Below, piece after piece: positions 36,001 through 42,659 of a stretch of 64,000 bases of DNA. This DNA comes from JAGQPD01 sp020426865 (GTDB taxonomy: Bacteria > Planctomycetota > Planctomycetia > Pirellulales > Pirellulaceae). The translations under genes and the position numbers were made by a program. Within the stretch, counting starts at the first letter, position 1. Every line of letters starts with the position of its first letter. The notes beneath the pieces were generated by a model, which saw nothing but the letters and a program-made list of their open reading frames with translations, was not told the DNA's origin and did no database searches. The DNA lies in assembly GCA_041399065.1 (NCBI GenBank), contig JAWKTN010000001.1, positions 744,001-808,000 on the forward strand. The letters are read 5' to 3'.

Positions 36001-36588
36001 GTGAGCGACTCCGCCACCAACACCTTGATCCTGGAAGGAATCGTCACAACCATCAATTGTGATGGAACGCTCAATGTATCGCCGATGGGACCGATCGTGG
36101 AGAACGATTTTCAACGGATCACTCTTCGCCCCTTCAAGACCTCGACCACCTATCGGAATTTAACTCGCACTAGGGAAGGGGTATTGCACGTAACAGACGA
36201 CGTGCTACTCATGGCTCAAGCCGCAGTGGGGCAACCCGAGCCACCTCCGAAGTCCTTTGCCGCTCGCCGGGTAAACGGCCAGGTGTTGGCCGACACTTGT
36301 CGATGGTATGAGTTTCGGGTAACGGATGTCGACGACGCCGACGAACGCACTCGGTTAACGTGCGATATCGTGCACGCCGAATCGTTGCGTGCATTTTGGG
36401 GATTTAATCGAGCCAAACACGCGGTTCTCGAGGCAGCGATCTTGGCAACACGTCTGCACATCTTGCCAGCCGGCGAGGTACATGAAAAGATGCAGGAATT
36501 GACGGTGCTCGTGGAAAAGACGGGGGGGCGGCAGGAGCACCTTGCATTTCGGTTTCTTCTGGAATATATCGAACGACGTAGCTGCTGA
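36001..36588 (+). CDS. DUF447 family protein, linked to methanopterin genes
   Basis: A 195-residue protein from GTG 36001. ILEGIVTTINCDGTLNVSPMGPIV and FKTSTTYRNLTRTREGVLHVTDDVLLMAQ match the DUF447 family as I remember it, a split-barrel-like family found with H4MPT/C1 genes in archaea and bacteria. ESLRAFWGFNRAKHAVLEAAILATRL forms a helical C-terminal part. The biochemical role is not established; a flavin or pterin site is possible from the fold. Its stop overlaps the next ATG by one base (TGATG), so translation is coupled to the beta-RFAP synthase gene. Confidence 0.8.
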   Translation: MSDSATNTLILEGIVTTINCDGTLNVSPMGPIVENDFQRITLRPFKTSTTYRNLTRTREGVLHVTDDVLLMAQAAVGQPEPPPKSFAARRVNGQVLADTCRWYEFRVTDVDDADERTRLTCDIVHAESLRAFWGFNRAKHAVLEAAILATRLHILPAGEVHEKMQELTVLVEKTGGRQEHLAFRFLLEYIERRSC

Positions 36589-37568
36589 TGGGATTCCGCA
36601 CGGTAACAATCGAAGCGCCAAGCCGGCTGCATTTTGGCCTGATGTCATTTGGGGGGCCTGCCGGGCAGCTCAGCTTTGGCGGAGTGGGTTTGATGGTCGA
36701 TCGCCCAGGTCTGCGATTGACCGTCCGACCGGCCAAGCGACTTGCCGTATCTGGCCCAATGGCGGATCGGGTGCAGAACACTATTGAGACATGGTCGCGT
36801 CATCGCCGGAAGGGACAGACGATTCCTGTGGAACTTCACGTTGACCGTGCCCCGGCACCCCATGTTGGACTGGGTTCGGGAACTCAATTGGTTCTGTCGG
36901 TCGTGCGCGCATTGGAGATGTTTCACGACGAGGTGGAGACACCAATCGAGTCGTTGGCTGCCGAGTTCGGCCGTGCGAAACGGTCGGCAATCGGCACGTA
37001 CGGTTTCAAGCTGGGCGGATTCATTATGGAACACGGACGTCGCGAAGAGGGGGTGATTGCACCGTTGGCATGCCACTATGATGTCCCTACTGAGTGGCAG
37101 TTTGTGTTATTCCGTCCGATCGAGCAGCAAGGCCTTTCGGGCGCGGCGGAGCAAGATTGGTTTGCCAAGGCGACGCCCGTATCGGCGGAAACTACGCGAT
37201 GGCTCAGAGAAAAGGCCGAACAGGAAATGGTTCCCGCGTTGGAACGGCGAGACGTCGACGCCTTTGGGGAAGCCGTGTACGAATATGGGCTTCGAGCAGG
37301 AGCGTGCTTTTCCGGGAAGCTCAAAGGCGGCTCCTTCGCGACTCCCACCTTGGCACGGTGGGTTTCTATCGCTCGAGAGCTGGGCGTCCGCGGTATCGGA
37401 CAAAGCTCCTGGGGCCCCACACTGTTCGCGATTCTGCCCGATGCGAATGCAGCCCGACGCTTCGCGGAACAATTCGTGGAAGCCGCCCGCGTTCCCGCAG
37501 ATCAATTGCGGATTGAATTCTCGCCGGCGAACCCCAGCGGCGCGACATGCGTCGTTGAAGATGATTGA
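36588..37568 (+). CDS. mptG: Beta-ribofuranosylaminobenzene 5'-phosphate synthase
   Basis: A 326-residue GHMP-superfamily protein. RLHFGLMSFGG (residues 13-23) and the phosphate loop APHVGLGSGTQLVLSVVRAL (from about 90) match beta-RFAP synthase, which condenses p-aminobenzoate with PRPP and releases CO2. This is the first committed step of the H4MPT side chain, and the gene is the best marker of H4MPT-type C1 metabolism. It is co-located with pabBA, DUF447 and a DHPS-like gene. The C-terminal GQSSWGPTLFAI and SPANPSGA are also family-like. Confidence 0.9.
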   Translation: MGFRTVTIEAPSRLHFGLMSFGGPAGQLSFGGVGLMVDRPGLRLTVRPAKRLAVSGPMADRVQNTIETWSRHRRKGQTIPVELHVDRAPAPHVGLGSGTQLVLSVVRALEMFHDEVETPIESLAAEFGRAKRSAIGTYGFKLGGFIMEHGRREEGVIAPLACHYDVPTEWQFVLFRPIEQQGLSGAAEQDWFAKATPVSAETTRWLREKAEQEMVPALERRDVDAFGEAVYEYGLRAGACFSGKLKGGSFATPTLARWVSIARELGVRGIGQSSWGPTLFAILPDANAARRFAEQFVEAARVPADQLRIEFSPANPSGATCVVEDD

Positions 37569-37623
37569 ATGTTCCCCTAGGATAGGATGTCGATTCGAAT
37601 TGTGGACAGGAGCAAGCGATTCT

Positions 37624-38334
37624 ATGGCGAAACTTGGCGTCAATATCGATCACGTGGCAACCGTGCGGCAAGCGAGAAAGACGTACGAACCCGATCCCGT
37701 GTGGGCAGCAGCATTGGCCGAACTGGGGGGAGCCGATGGCATTACGATTCACTTGCGCGAGGACCGTCGCCACATCCAGGATCGCGATCTGCTCGTGTTG
37801 CGACAGACCGTCACCGTCCCATTGAACTTGGAGATTGCGTGCGATCCACAGGTCGTCCAAATTGCCTGCGACTCGCGTCCCGATCAGGCGACTCTCGTCC
37901 CCGAACGTCGCGAAGAACTGACAACCGAAGGGGGGCTCGACCTGACGGTCGACACCACGCGTGTGGCCAAGACCGTGGAAAAACTGAAGCGTGCAGGAAT
38001 CGTCGTGAGCCTTTTTCTTGACCCCGATCCGCAGCAGATCAAATTGGCAGCAGAGGCTGGCGCCGACGCGGTCGAGCTACATACCGGCACATATGCCCAT
38101 GCACGTGGCGAGGAGCGATGCGCGGAGTTGGCGAGACTCGCCGATGCCGGCCGGGCCATTCGCGCAGCAGGGATGACGTTGCACGCCGGCCACGGACTGG
38201 ATTATCACAACGTCCGGCCCGTCGCATCGATCCCGGAGATGTGCGAGCTGAACATCGGACACAGCATCGTTGCCCGCGCGGTGATGATCGGGATGCAGCA
38301 GGCGGTGCGTGAGATGAAGGCCTTGATTGCGTAA
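37624..38334 (+). CDS. pdxJ: Pyridoxine 5'-phosphate synthase
   Basis: A 236-residue TIM-barrel enzyme that joins 1-deoxyxylulose 5-phosphate and 3-amino-2-oxopropyl phosphate to make pyridoxine 5'-phosphate. LGVNIDHVATVRQAR at the N-terminus, GITIHLREDRRHIQD, VNLEIA-type PLNLEIACD, VSLFLDPD, VELHTGTYA and LHAGHGLDYHNV are all family-typical. The start is ATG 37624, with AGGAG 12 bases upstream; the longer upstream frame runs antisense-free through the mptG 3' end and is not used. It lies 55 bases after mptG and is perhaps co-transcribed. Confidence 0.95.
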   Translation: MAKLGVNIDHVATVRQARKTYEPDPVWAAALAELGGADGITIHLREDRRHIQDRDLLVLRQTVTVPLNLEIACDPQVVQIACDSRPDQATLVPERREELTTEGGLDLTVDTTRVAKTVEKLKRAGIVVSLFLDPDPQQIKLAAEAGADAVELHTGTYAHARGEERCAELARLADAGRAIRAAGMTLHAGHGLDYHNVRPVASIPEMCELNIGHSIVARAVMIGMQQAVREMKALIA

Positions 38335-38452
38335 CCCCCTTGGCTAATTGAGCATTCGTCTCCTATCATGAGGTCGGACTTGGATCCGCGCTGGCAGCGA
38401 CAAGGACGAACCATACCACCCTCAAGTACAGACAACGTAAGAGAACAGCATC

Positions 38453-39340
38453 ATGCAACGGAAGGGAACAGCATTCGCGGGGTTGTCGGTAGCGTTGACC
38501 ACGCCGTTTCGCGATGGTCAGGTGGACTATCCGGCGCTGCGGGCATTGGTGGAGTTCCAGATTGAAGCCGGCACGACGTGTGTTTGTCCAGTGGGCACGA
38601 CGGGTGAGTCGCCGACGCTTTCGCATGAGGAACACGAGCGAGTGATTTCCGAGGTCGTGCAAACGGCGGCGGGGCGCATCAAGGTGATGGCCGGTACCGG
38701 CTCCAATAGTACTCACGAAGCATTGCGACTGACCCGCTGGGCGGCCAAGGAAGGGGCTGATGCCGCGTTGATGGTGTCTCCGTACTATAACAAGCCGACA
38801 CAAGAGGGTTTCTACTTGCATTACAAAGCGGTTGCCGAGGACGTCGGCATTCCGATCTGCGTGTACAACATTCCCGGCCGATCGGCGAAGAACATCGAGC
38901 CGGAGACGATCGCGAGGTTGGCCGAACTGAAGAACATCGAGTTGGTGAAGGAGGCGACGGGCTCGCTCGACCAAGCTTCACAGATCTTGAACACGACCAA
39001 CTTGACGGTGCTCAGTGGTGACGACAGCCTGACATTGCCTTTGATGTCTGTCGGTGGTTCGGGAGTGATCTCTGTGGTCGGCAATATCATCCCACGTGAC
39101 GTGATTGCGATGATTGACGCGTTCAACAACGCCGATCTCGCGCACGCGCAGCGCCTGCACCACAAGCTGTTCCCACTATGTCGGGATATGCTAGGATTGG
39201 CAACCAACCCGATCCCCATCAAGGCGGCGATGAAGCTGTTAGGACGGGATACGGGCGAAATGCGGCTGCCAATGACTCCGCTCGACGCGGACAGCGAGTC
39301 CAAACTGCACCAGACTCTGGTCAAGTACGGACTGTTGTAG
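38453..39340 (+). CDS. dapA: 4-hydroxy-tetrahydrodipicolinate synthase
   Basis: A 295-residue class I aldolase-fold enzyme for lysine/diaminopimelate synthesis, joining pyruvate and aspartate semialdehyde. The active-site Thr pair is in VGTTGES (49-50), Tyr138 in CVYNIPGRS and Schiff-base Lys166 in IELVKEATGS. SPYYNKPTQEG is also conserved. Length is typical. It lies 118 bases after pdxJ on the same strand. Confidence 0.95.
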   Translation: MQRKGTAFAGLSVALTTPFRDGQVDYPALRALVEFQIEAGTTCVCPVGTTGESPTLSHEEHERVISEVVQTAAGRIKVMAGTGSNSTHEALRLTRWAAKEGADAALMVSPYYNKPTQEGFYLHYKAVAEDVGIPICVYNIPGRSAKNIEPETIARLAELKNIELVKEATGSLDQASQILNTTNLTVLSGDDSLTLPLMSVGGSGVISVVGNIIPRDVIAMIDAFNNADLAHAQRLHHKLFPLCRDMLGLATNPIPIKAAMKLLGRDTGEMRLPMTPLDADSESKLHQTLVKYGLL

Positions 39341-39565
39341 GTTCGGTGGTGTCTTCGGCAAGGCAAACATGCCGGACAACCATCACAACCGCAACAACCG
39401 ATAACTGTGTGCAAATAGCGAAATCCTCTTGCAAGCGATTCCAGGTAAGCTACCTTTGCTTAACTGAAGGACGTTAGCCAAGAGTCATTCCCCCTCTCAC
39501 AGATATTCCCGCTACTGCACAAATTTTGAATCACCTGTGCGATCGATGCAGGTAAAGGAGCGACC

Positions 39566-39901
39566 GTGAATCTGGGGGACCTTGCGGCTCGGATTGAACG
39601 TTTGCAACCCGATGCCGAACCACGCGACGTGGCACGACTTTGTCTCTTACTAAGCAATTCCGTCAACGACCTGACTGGCCTTGAGGACGACGACGTCCTG
39701 CGAACAGCCTGGACGGAGACAGGATTGCGTTTGCAATTCGCCACCGATCAGCATGCGGCCATGACGGAAGAACTCGAGCAACTCGCCCGCTCGAATCCTC
39801 AGGAATTCGACGCCGAGCAGATTTGGGTATTGGTCCGCGCGATCAAGGTGCAAAGCCAAGTCCTGCAGCTTTACCTCGGCGGCGAAACACTCGACGTCTA
39901 G
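39566..39901 (+). CDS. Small acidic helical protein, unknown function
   Basis: A 111-residue protein from GTG 39566, supported by GTAAAGGAGCGACC immediately upstream. It is highly acidic and helical (LGDLAARIERLQPDAEPRDVARLCLLL ... EELEQLARSNPQEFDAEQIWVLVRAIKVQSQVLQLYLG). There is no signal or membrane segment. I do not recognise the family. It is the last gene before the repeat-rich accessory stretch. Confidence 0.65.
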   Translation: MNLGDLAARIERLQPDAEPRDVARLCLLLSNSVNDLTGLEDDDVLRTAWTETGLRLQFATDQHAAMTEELEQLARSNPQEFDAEQIWVLVRAIKVQSQVLQLYLGGETLDV

Positions 39902-40155
39902 CGGCCGGACGAAAGCCCTCCGATGCTACCGCCAAACTCCTGAGCGTACGGCAAGTTTCCGGTTGATGATCCGCACGCCCGGCGTGACGCGGCAAACGCA
40001 AGCAAGAACGTCCACCTTCGCCCTATCGATACGGTAGCCCGGCATCTCATGGCACGTACGAGGCACTTCTACCTAGGCCGTAGTCAACACTACTGGAGCA
40101 TCCACGGGGAGTACGACCCTGTTTACCAGTTTCTGTTGTGCGGGCAAATCCGCCT

Positions 40156-40221
40156 AATACTTTGTGGTTCGAGGTATCGACATTCCACGCAATGGATGAA
40201 TACCTTGTGGTTCGAGGTATT
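40156..40221 (+). repeat. Two 23-nt palindromic elements in direct orientation
   Basis: 40156-40178 (AATACTTTGTGGTTCGAGGT, then ATC) and 40199-40221 (AATACCTTGTGGTTCGAGGT, then ATT). The second has perfect 7-base arms AATACCT/AGGTATT around a 9-base loop. The same element occurs at 13662-13684. Confidence 0.7.
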
Positions 40222-40523
40222 ATGCTCGTGAGGCAACGGGCGACAGGTAGTGTTTCGCGACGAGCGGGGCTATCACTTGTTCATCGAACCGGAGCGGTCG
40301 AAGGGAGCGTCGGGCTATCTGACTTCCAGCCCATTGCCCTTCCGTCGCGTGTTGTCAGTGCATCACAACCACGCCGCTTGGGACAAGATGCCGACCGATC
40401 CGGCCAAATTTACGGACGGGTTATCTAACGATCGTTGTCTTCTCAGGACGAAGCTCCAAGCCGCATTCGGCAATGCGCTCTCGATTCGGAAGCACCATTT
40501 CAGTACCATCTCCGTGGCACTTC

Positions 40524-41115
40524 TGGCCCCCTCGCCGGCTCGCCCGGCAGGAGCCAAAGTTTGTTAGGCTAGCCCGCCCCGCGACCTCTCCACCCCAAGC
40601 CCTGTCGGCTGCCGCCGCAGGCGGCGACCGACAGGGCCAATGCGGGTGTCTCGTTGCACACTAGCTTTCAGACTTCGGCTCCTGCCAGGCGAGCTGGCGA
40701 GGGGGCCGTGTCGCAACACCATGGTAATCGCTGTGCACGACTAACGTCACTCTCCCCGAAGGCGTTGCAATTGTCAACGCCGCGATGCTGAACCAACGTG
40801 GCGCTCTCGCAGGCCCCTGCTGCTGCTCGTGAGCGATCGGCGGAGCAGCCACTGGCTCTCGAACCCCCGACCACAATCGCCATGCCGACACACATACGGC
40901 ATAGCGCGTTGGCAACAGCCGCGAGTTCGTGAGTATTGACGCGAATGGCATAACGGGATTACCATTGTGTCATTCCTTGGCCCCCTCGCCGGCTTGCCCG
41001 GCAGGAGCCCCAGTTTGGTTGGCTAGCCGGTTCCGCGGCTTCACTACCCCGGCCGCGGTGGGTGTGGCAACGATTGGCGCCCTAGCTTTCAAACTGTGGC
41101 TCCTGCCGGGCAAGC
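40524..41115. repeat. Mosaic of four copies of an intergenic GC-rich element
   Basis: Copies are at 40524-40575 (minus), 40675-40710 (plus), 40979-41050 (minus) and 41096-41115 (plus, truncated). All share GGCTCCTGCCGGGCAAGC or its complement. The 40979 copy extends about 70 bases in near-identity, inverted, with 13450-13517, including GGTTGGCTAGCCGGTTCCGC. CTAGCTTTCA precedes both plus copies. The alternating orientation suggests repeated insertion or recombination. Confidence 0.75.
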
Positions 41116-41149
41116 TCCGCTTCCGATTGCGCCGTTGGAGTAAACACAC

Positions 41150-41470
41150 ATGACTCATCCAATTTGTCGCGTACGCGACTTTCGAATCGTAGGCCCTCAC
41201 ACGCTTCATATTCTGTTTGACGATGGGAGCGACCGAACCATCGACTTTGGTCCCGTCCTTGGGGGAGACTTGTTTGGACCCTTACAGGACCTGACGGTCT
41301 TCAATCAGGTGCAACTTGACCCTGAGGTGTACACCTTGGTTTGGCCAAACGGTGCGGATTTTGACCCTGCCACTCTGCACGACTGGCCGATACACGCGGA
41401 CGCATTGGCGCGCCAAGCACGGGGTTGGAACCCGAAGCCGGCTTACGCGAGCACCGACAGCCCACAATGA
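41150..41470 (+). CDS. DUF2442 domain protein
   Basis: A 106-residue protein from ATG 41150, with GGAG 9 bases upstream. VRDFRIVGPHTLHILFDDGSDRTIDFGPVLGGDLFGPLQDLTVFNQVQLDPEVYTLVWPNGADFDPATLHDW is the classic DUF2442 fold, with its Phe-Asp-Asp and WPNGADFDP signatures. DUF2442 proteins are often found in toxin-antitoxin-like or mobile contexts. The stop is directly followed by an attC-like hairpin, consistent with a gene cassette. Confidence 0.88.
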   Translation: MTHPICRVRDFRIVGPHTLHILFDDGSDRTIDFGPVLGGDLFGPLQDLTVFNQVQLDPEVYTLVWPNGADFDPATLHDWPIHADALARQARGWNPKPAYASTDSPQ

Positions 41471-41564
41471 ATGCCCGACCAAACGGTTGCAGTGGCGCCG
41501 CGAAAGGCGTTGTGCATGTGGAGAGTCAACTTGCGCGGCCCACTGAACCGCGTCGTTATCCCGC
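41471..41564 (+). mobile_element. Integron attC-like recombination site 1
   Basis: An imperfect hairpin follows the DUF2442 stop. The arm CGGTTGCAGTGGCGCCGCG (41484-41502) pairs with CGCGGCCCACTGAACCG (41534-41550), leaving one G and one C unpaired in the 5' arm, the asymmetry expected of attC. It ends in GTTATCCCGC (41555-41564), a GTT core-type box. That box is the exact complement of GCGGGATAAC at 42245-42254, the start of site 2. Confidence 0.65.
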
Positions 41565-41613
41565 TCGAGACGACGCTGTTTACTTGTCCTCCGATTTTCC
41601 ATAAAATACAGGC

Positions 41614-41847
41614 ATGAGCCGAGCATACACTGACATCGTGGACTTCATCGCATCTGGGACAACTCCGCAGGCCGTTGCATCGTTTTGCCCCTCACCGGAA
41701 TCAAAAGACCGCGTCGCTGACTTGATCGCCCGTGAAAAGACTTCCGAGCTTACCGCGGAAGAACGCTCTGAGCTTGATCACTATTTGCAGATTGAACACA
41801 TTATGAGATTGGCAAAGGCCAAAGCTCGGAAGCTCGTTTCGGAATGA
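41614..41847 (+). CDS. Small protein coupled to HNH nuclease
   Basis: A 77-residue helical, charged protein (MSRAYTDIVDFIASGTTPQAVASFCPSPESKDRVADLIAREKTSELTAEERSELDHYLQIEHIMRLAKAKARKLVSE). The TAEERSELDHYLQIEHIMRLAKAKAR end is typical of small partners found directly upstream of HNH proteins in cyanobacteria and planctomycetes. Its stop overlaps the HNH gene ATG by 4 nt. It may be an antidote or accessory subunit; this is inference from context. Confidence 0.75.
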   Translation: MSRAYTDIVDFIASGTTPQAVASFCPSPESKDRVADLIAREKTSELTAEERSELDHYLQIEHIMRLAKAKARKLVSE

Positions 41848-42242
41848 CGTCTTACATTTCGTCTGACCTTCGCCGCTTGGTGATCGAACGCGCTGCTGGT
41901 AGATGCGAGTATTGCCGTATCAGAGAATCGGATACGTTCTACGGATGTCAAATCGACCACATCATCGCCGAAAAGCACCATGGCGCTACGATTGAAAGCA
42001 ATTTGGCACTTACTTGTGCCTACTGCAATCGGTACAAGGGAACGGATATCGGTTCGATCGCGAAATCCACCGGTGAATACGTCCGATTCTATAACCCGCG
42101 AACTGATAGTTGGTTTGAACACTTTCGTTTCGTTAGCTTTGAGATCCTAACGTTAACTCCAATTGGCGAAACAACTTCCACGATCCTAAGATTCAATGAT
42201 CCCGATCGTATTCTTGAGCGCGAGGCAATCGGCGACACGTAA
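41844..42242 (+). CDS. HNH endonuclease
   Basis: A 132-residue HNH-fold nuclease. CEYC (21-24) and CAYC (58-61) form the zinc-binding pairs. The catalytic core is QIDHIIAEKHHGATIESNLALTCAYCNRYKGTDIGS, with Asp38-His39, Asn53 and Asn62. The ATGA overlap with the upstream small gene indicates co-translation. It is the second gene of a cassette bounded by two attC-like sites, so probably acquired horizontally; a defence or DNA-processing role is possible. Confidence 0.9.
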   Translation: MTSYISSDLRRLVIERAAGRCEYCRIRESDTFYGCQIDHIIAEKHHGATIESNLALTCAYCNRYKGTDIGSIAKSTGEYVRFYNPRTDSWFEHFRFVSFEILTLTPIGETTSTILRFNDPDRILEREAIGDT

Positions 42243-42244
42243 AT

Positions 42245-42341
42245 GCGGGATAACCAATAACCGGTGCATGCGGAGCCTCGGGTCGAGTGGGGTCTGAAAT
42301 CAATGTCTTTCGCCGCGGCCCGGTGAACGGTGCCGTTCAGC
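42245..42341 (+). mobile_element. Integron attC-like recombination site 2
   Basis: It begins 2 bases after the HNH stop with GCGGGATAAC, the exact complement of the box at 41555-41564. The arm ACCGGTGCATGCGGAGCC pairs imperfectly with GGCCCGGTGAACGGT, and the site ends with GTTCAGCC (G at 42335). Its 3' half GCGGCCCGGTGAACGGTGCC resembles site 1 (GCGGCCCACTGAACCGCGTC). The cassette is therefore 41556-42335. Confidence 0.65.
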
Positions 42342-42439
42342 CAGAGTTCCACGGCTGTCCCCAGCCGTATCGCGGCAAGGCCGCAAGGCACGACGCGCTG
42401 GCCTAGAACACCCGCATGCCACTTCGTCGTGTTCGGTGA

Positions 42440-42552
42440 TCGCGCCAACAATGGAACGAACGTCGAATCTCGGTCGACCGACGACGAGTACGCGTACTGC
42501 GATGCCGAGTATGACTGCGATCCCGGCGCTGGACCGTAACAGAATTGTGTCG
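42440..42552 (-). repeat. Intergenic repeat, copy C (inverted)
   Basis: On the minus strand the core 42552-42519 reads CGACACAATTCTGTTACGG, then TCCAGCGCCGGGATCG, differing from copy A by one base across about 34. It is followed by CAGTCATACTCGGCATCGCA and further TACTCG-like units to about 42440. It lies in the gap between the convergent HNH and serine dehydratase genes. Confidence 0.8.
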
Positions 42553-42659
42553 GGCTGCATTGTACGCGACGGCAAAGGCTCGATCCCAGACCATCTCGCG
42601 CCGATCTTGGAACGCCTGGGCATTCGTATAATTCCTGCGAACACGCGCGAACACGCGAT

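Larger units (their letters stand above)
39902..41149. other. Repeat-rich stretch without intact gene
   Basis: About 1.25 kb with no ORF I can support. It contains two 23-nt palindromic elements and four fragments of a CTCCTGCCGGGCAAGCC-type element in both orientations. It also holds a strong hairpin at about 40600-40636 (CCTGTCGGC ... CCGACAGG). A 105-codon frame at 40250-40567 starts VFRDERGYHLFIEPERSKG, then runs straight through a repeat copy, so at most its first 60 codons could be a gene remnant. Confidence 0.6.

Noticed and set aside
40250..40567. 105-codon frame starting VFRDERGYHLFIEPERSKG
   Set aside because: The C-terminal half is translated repeat sequence. The first half might be a gene remnant, but I could not tie it to any family.
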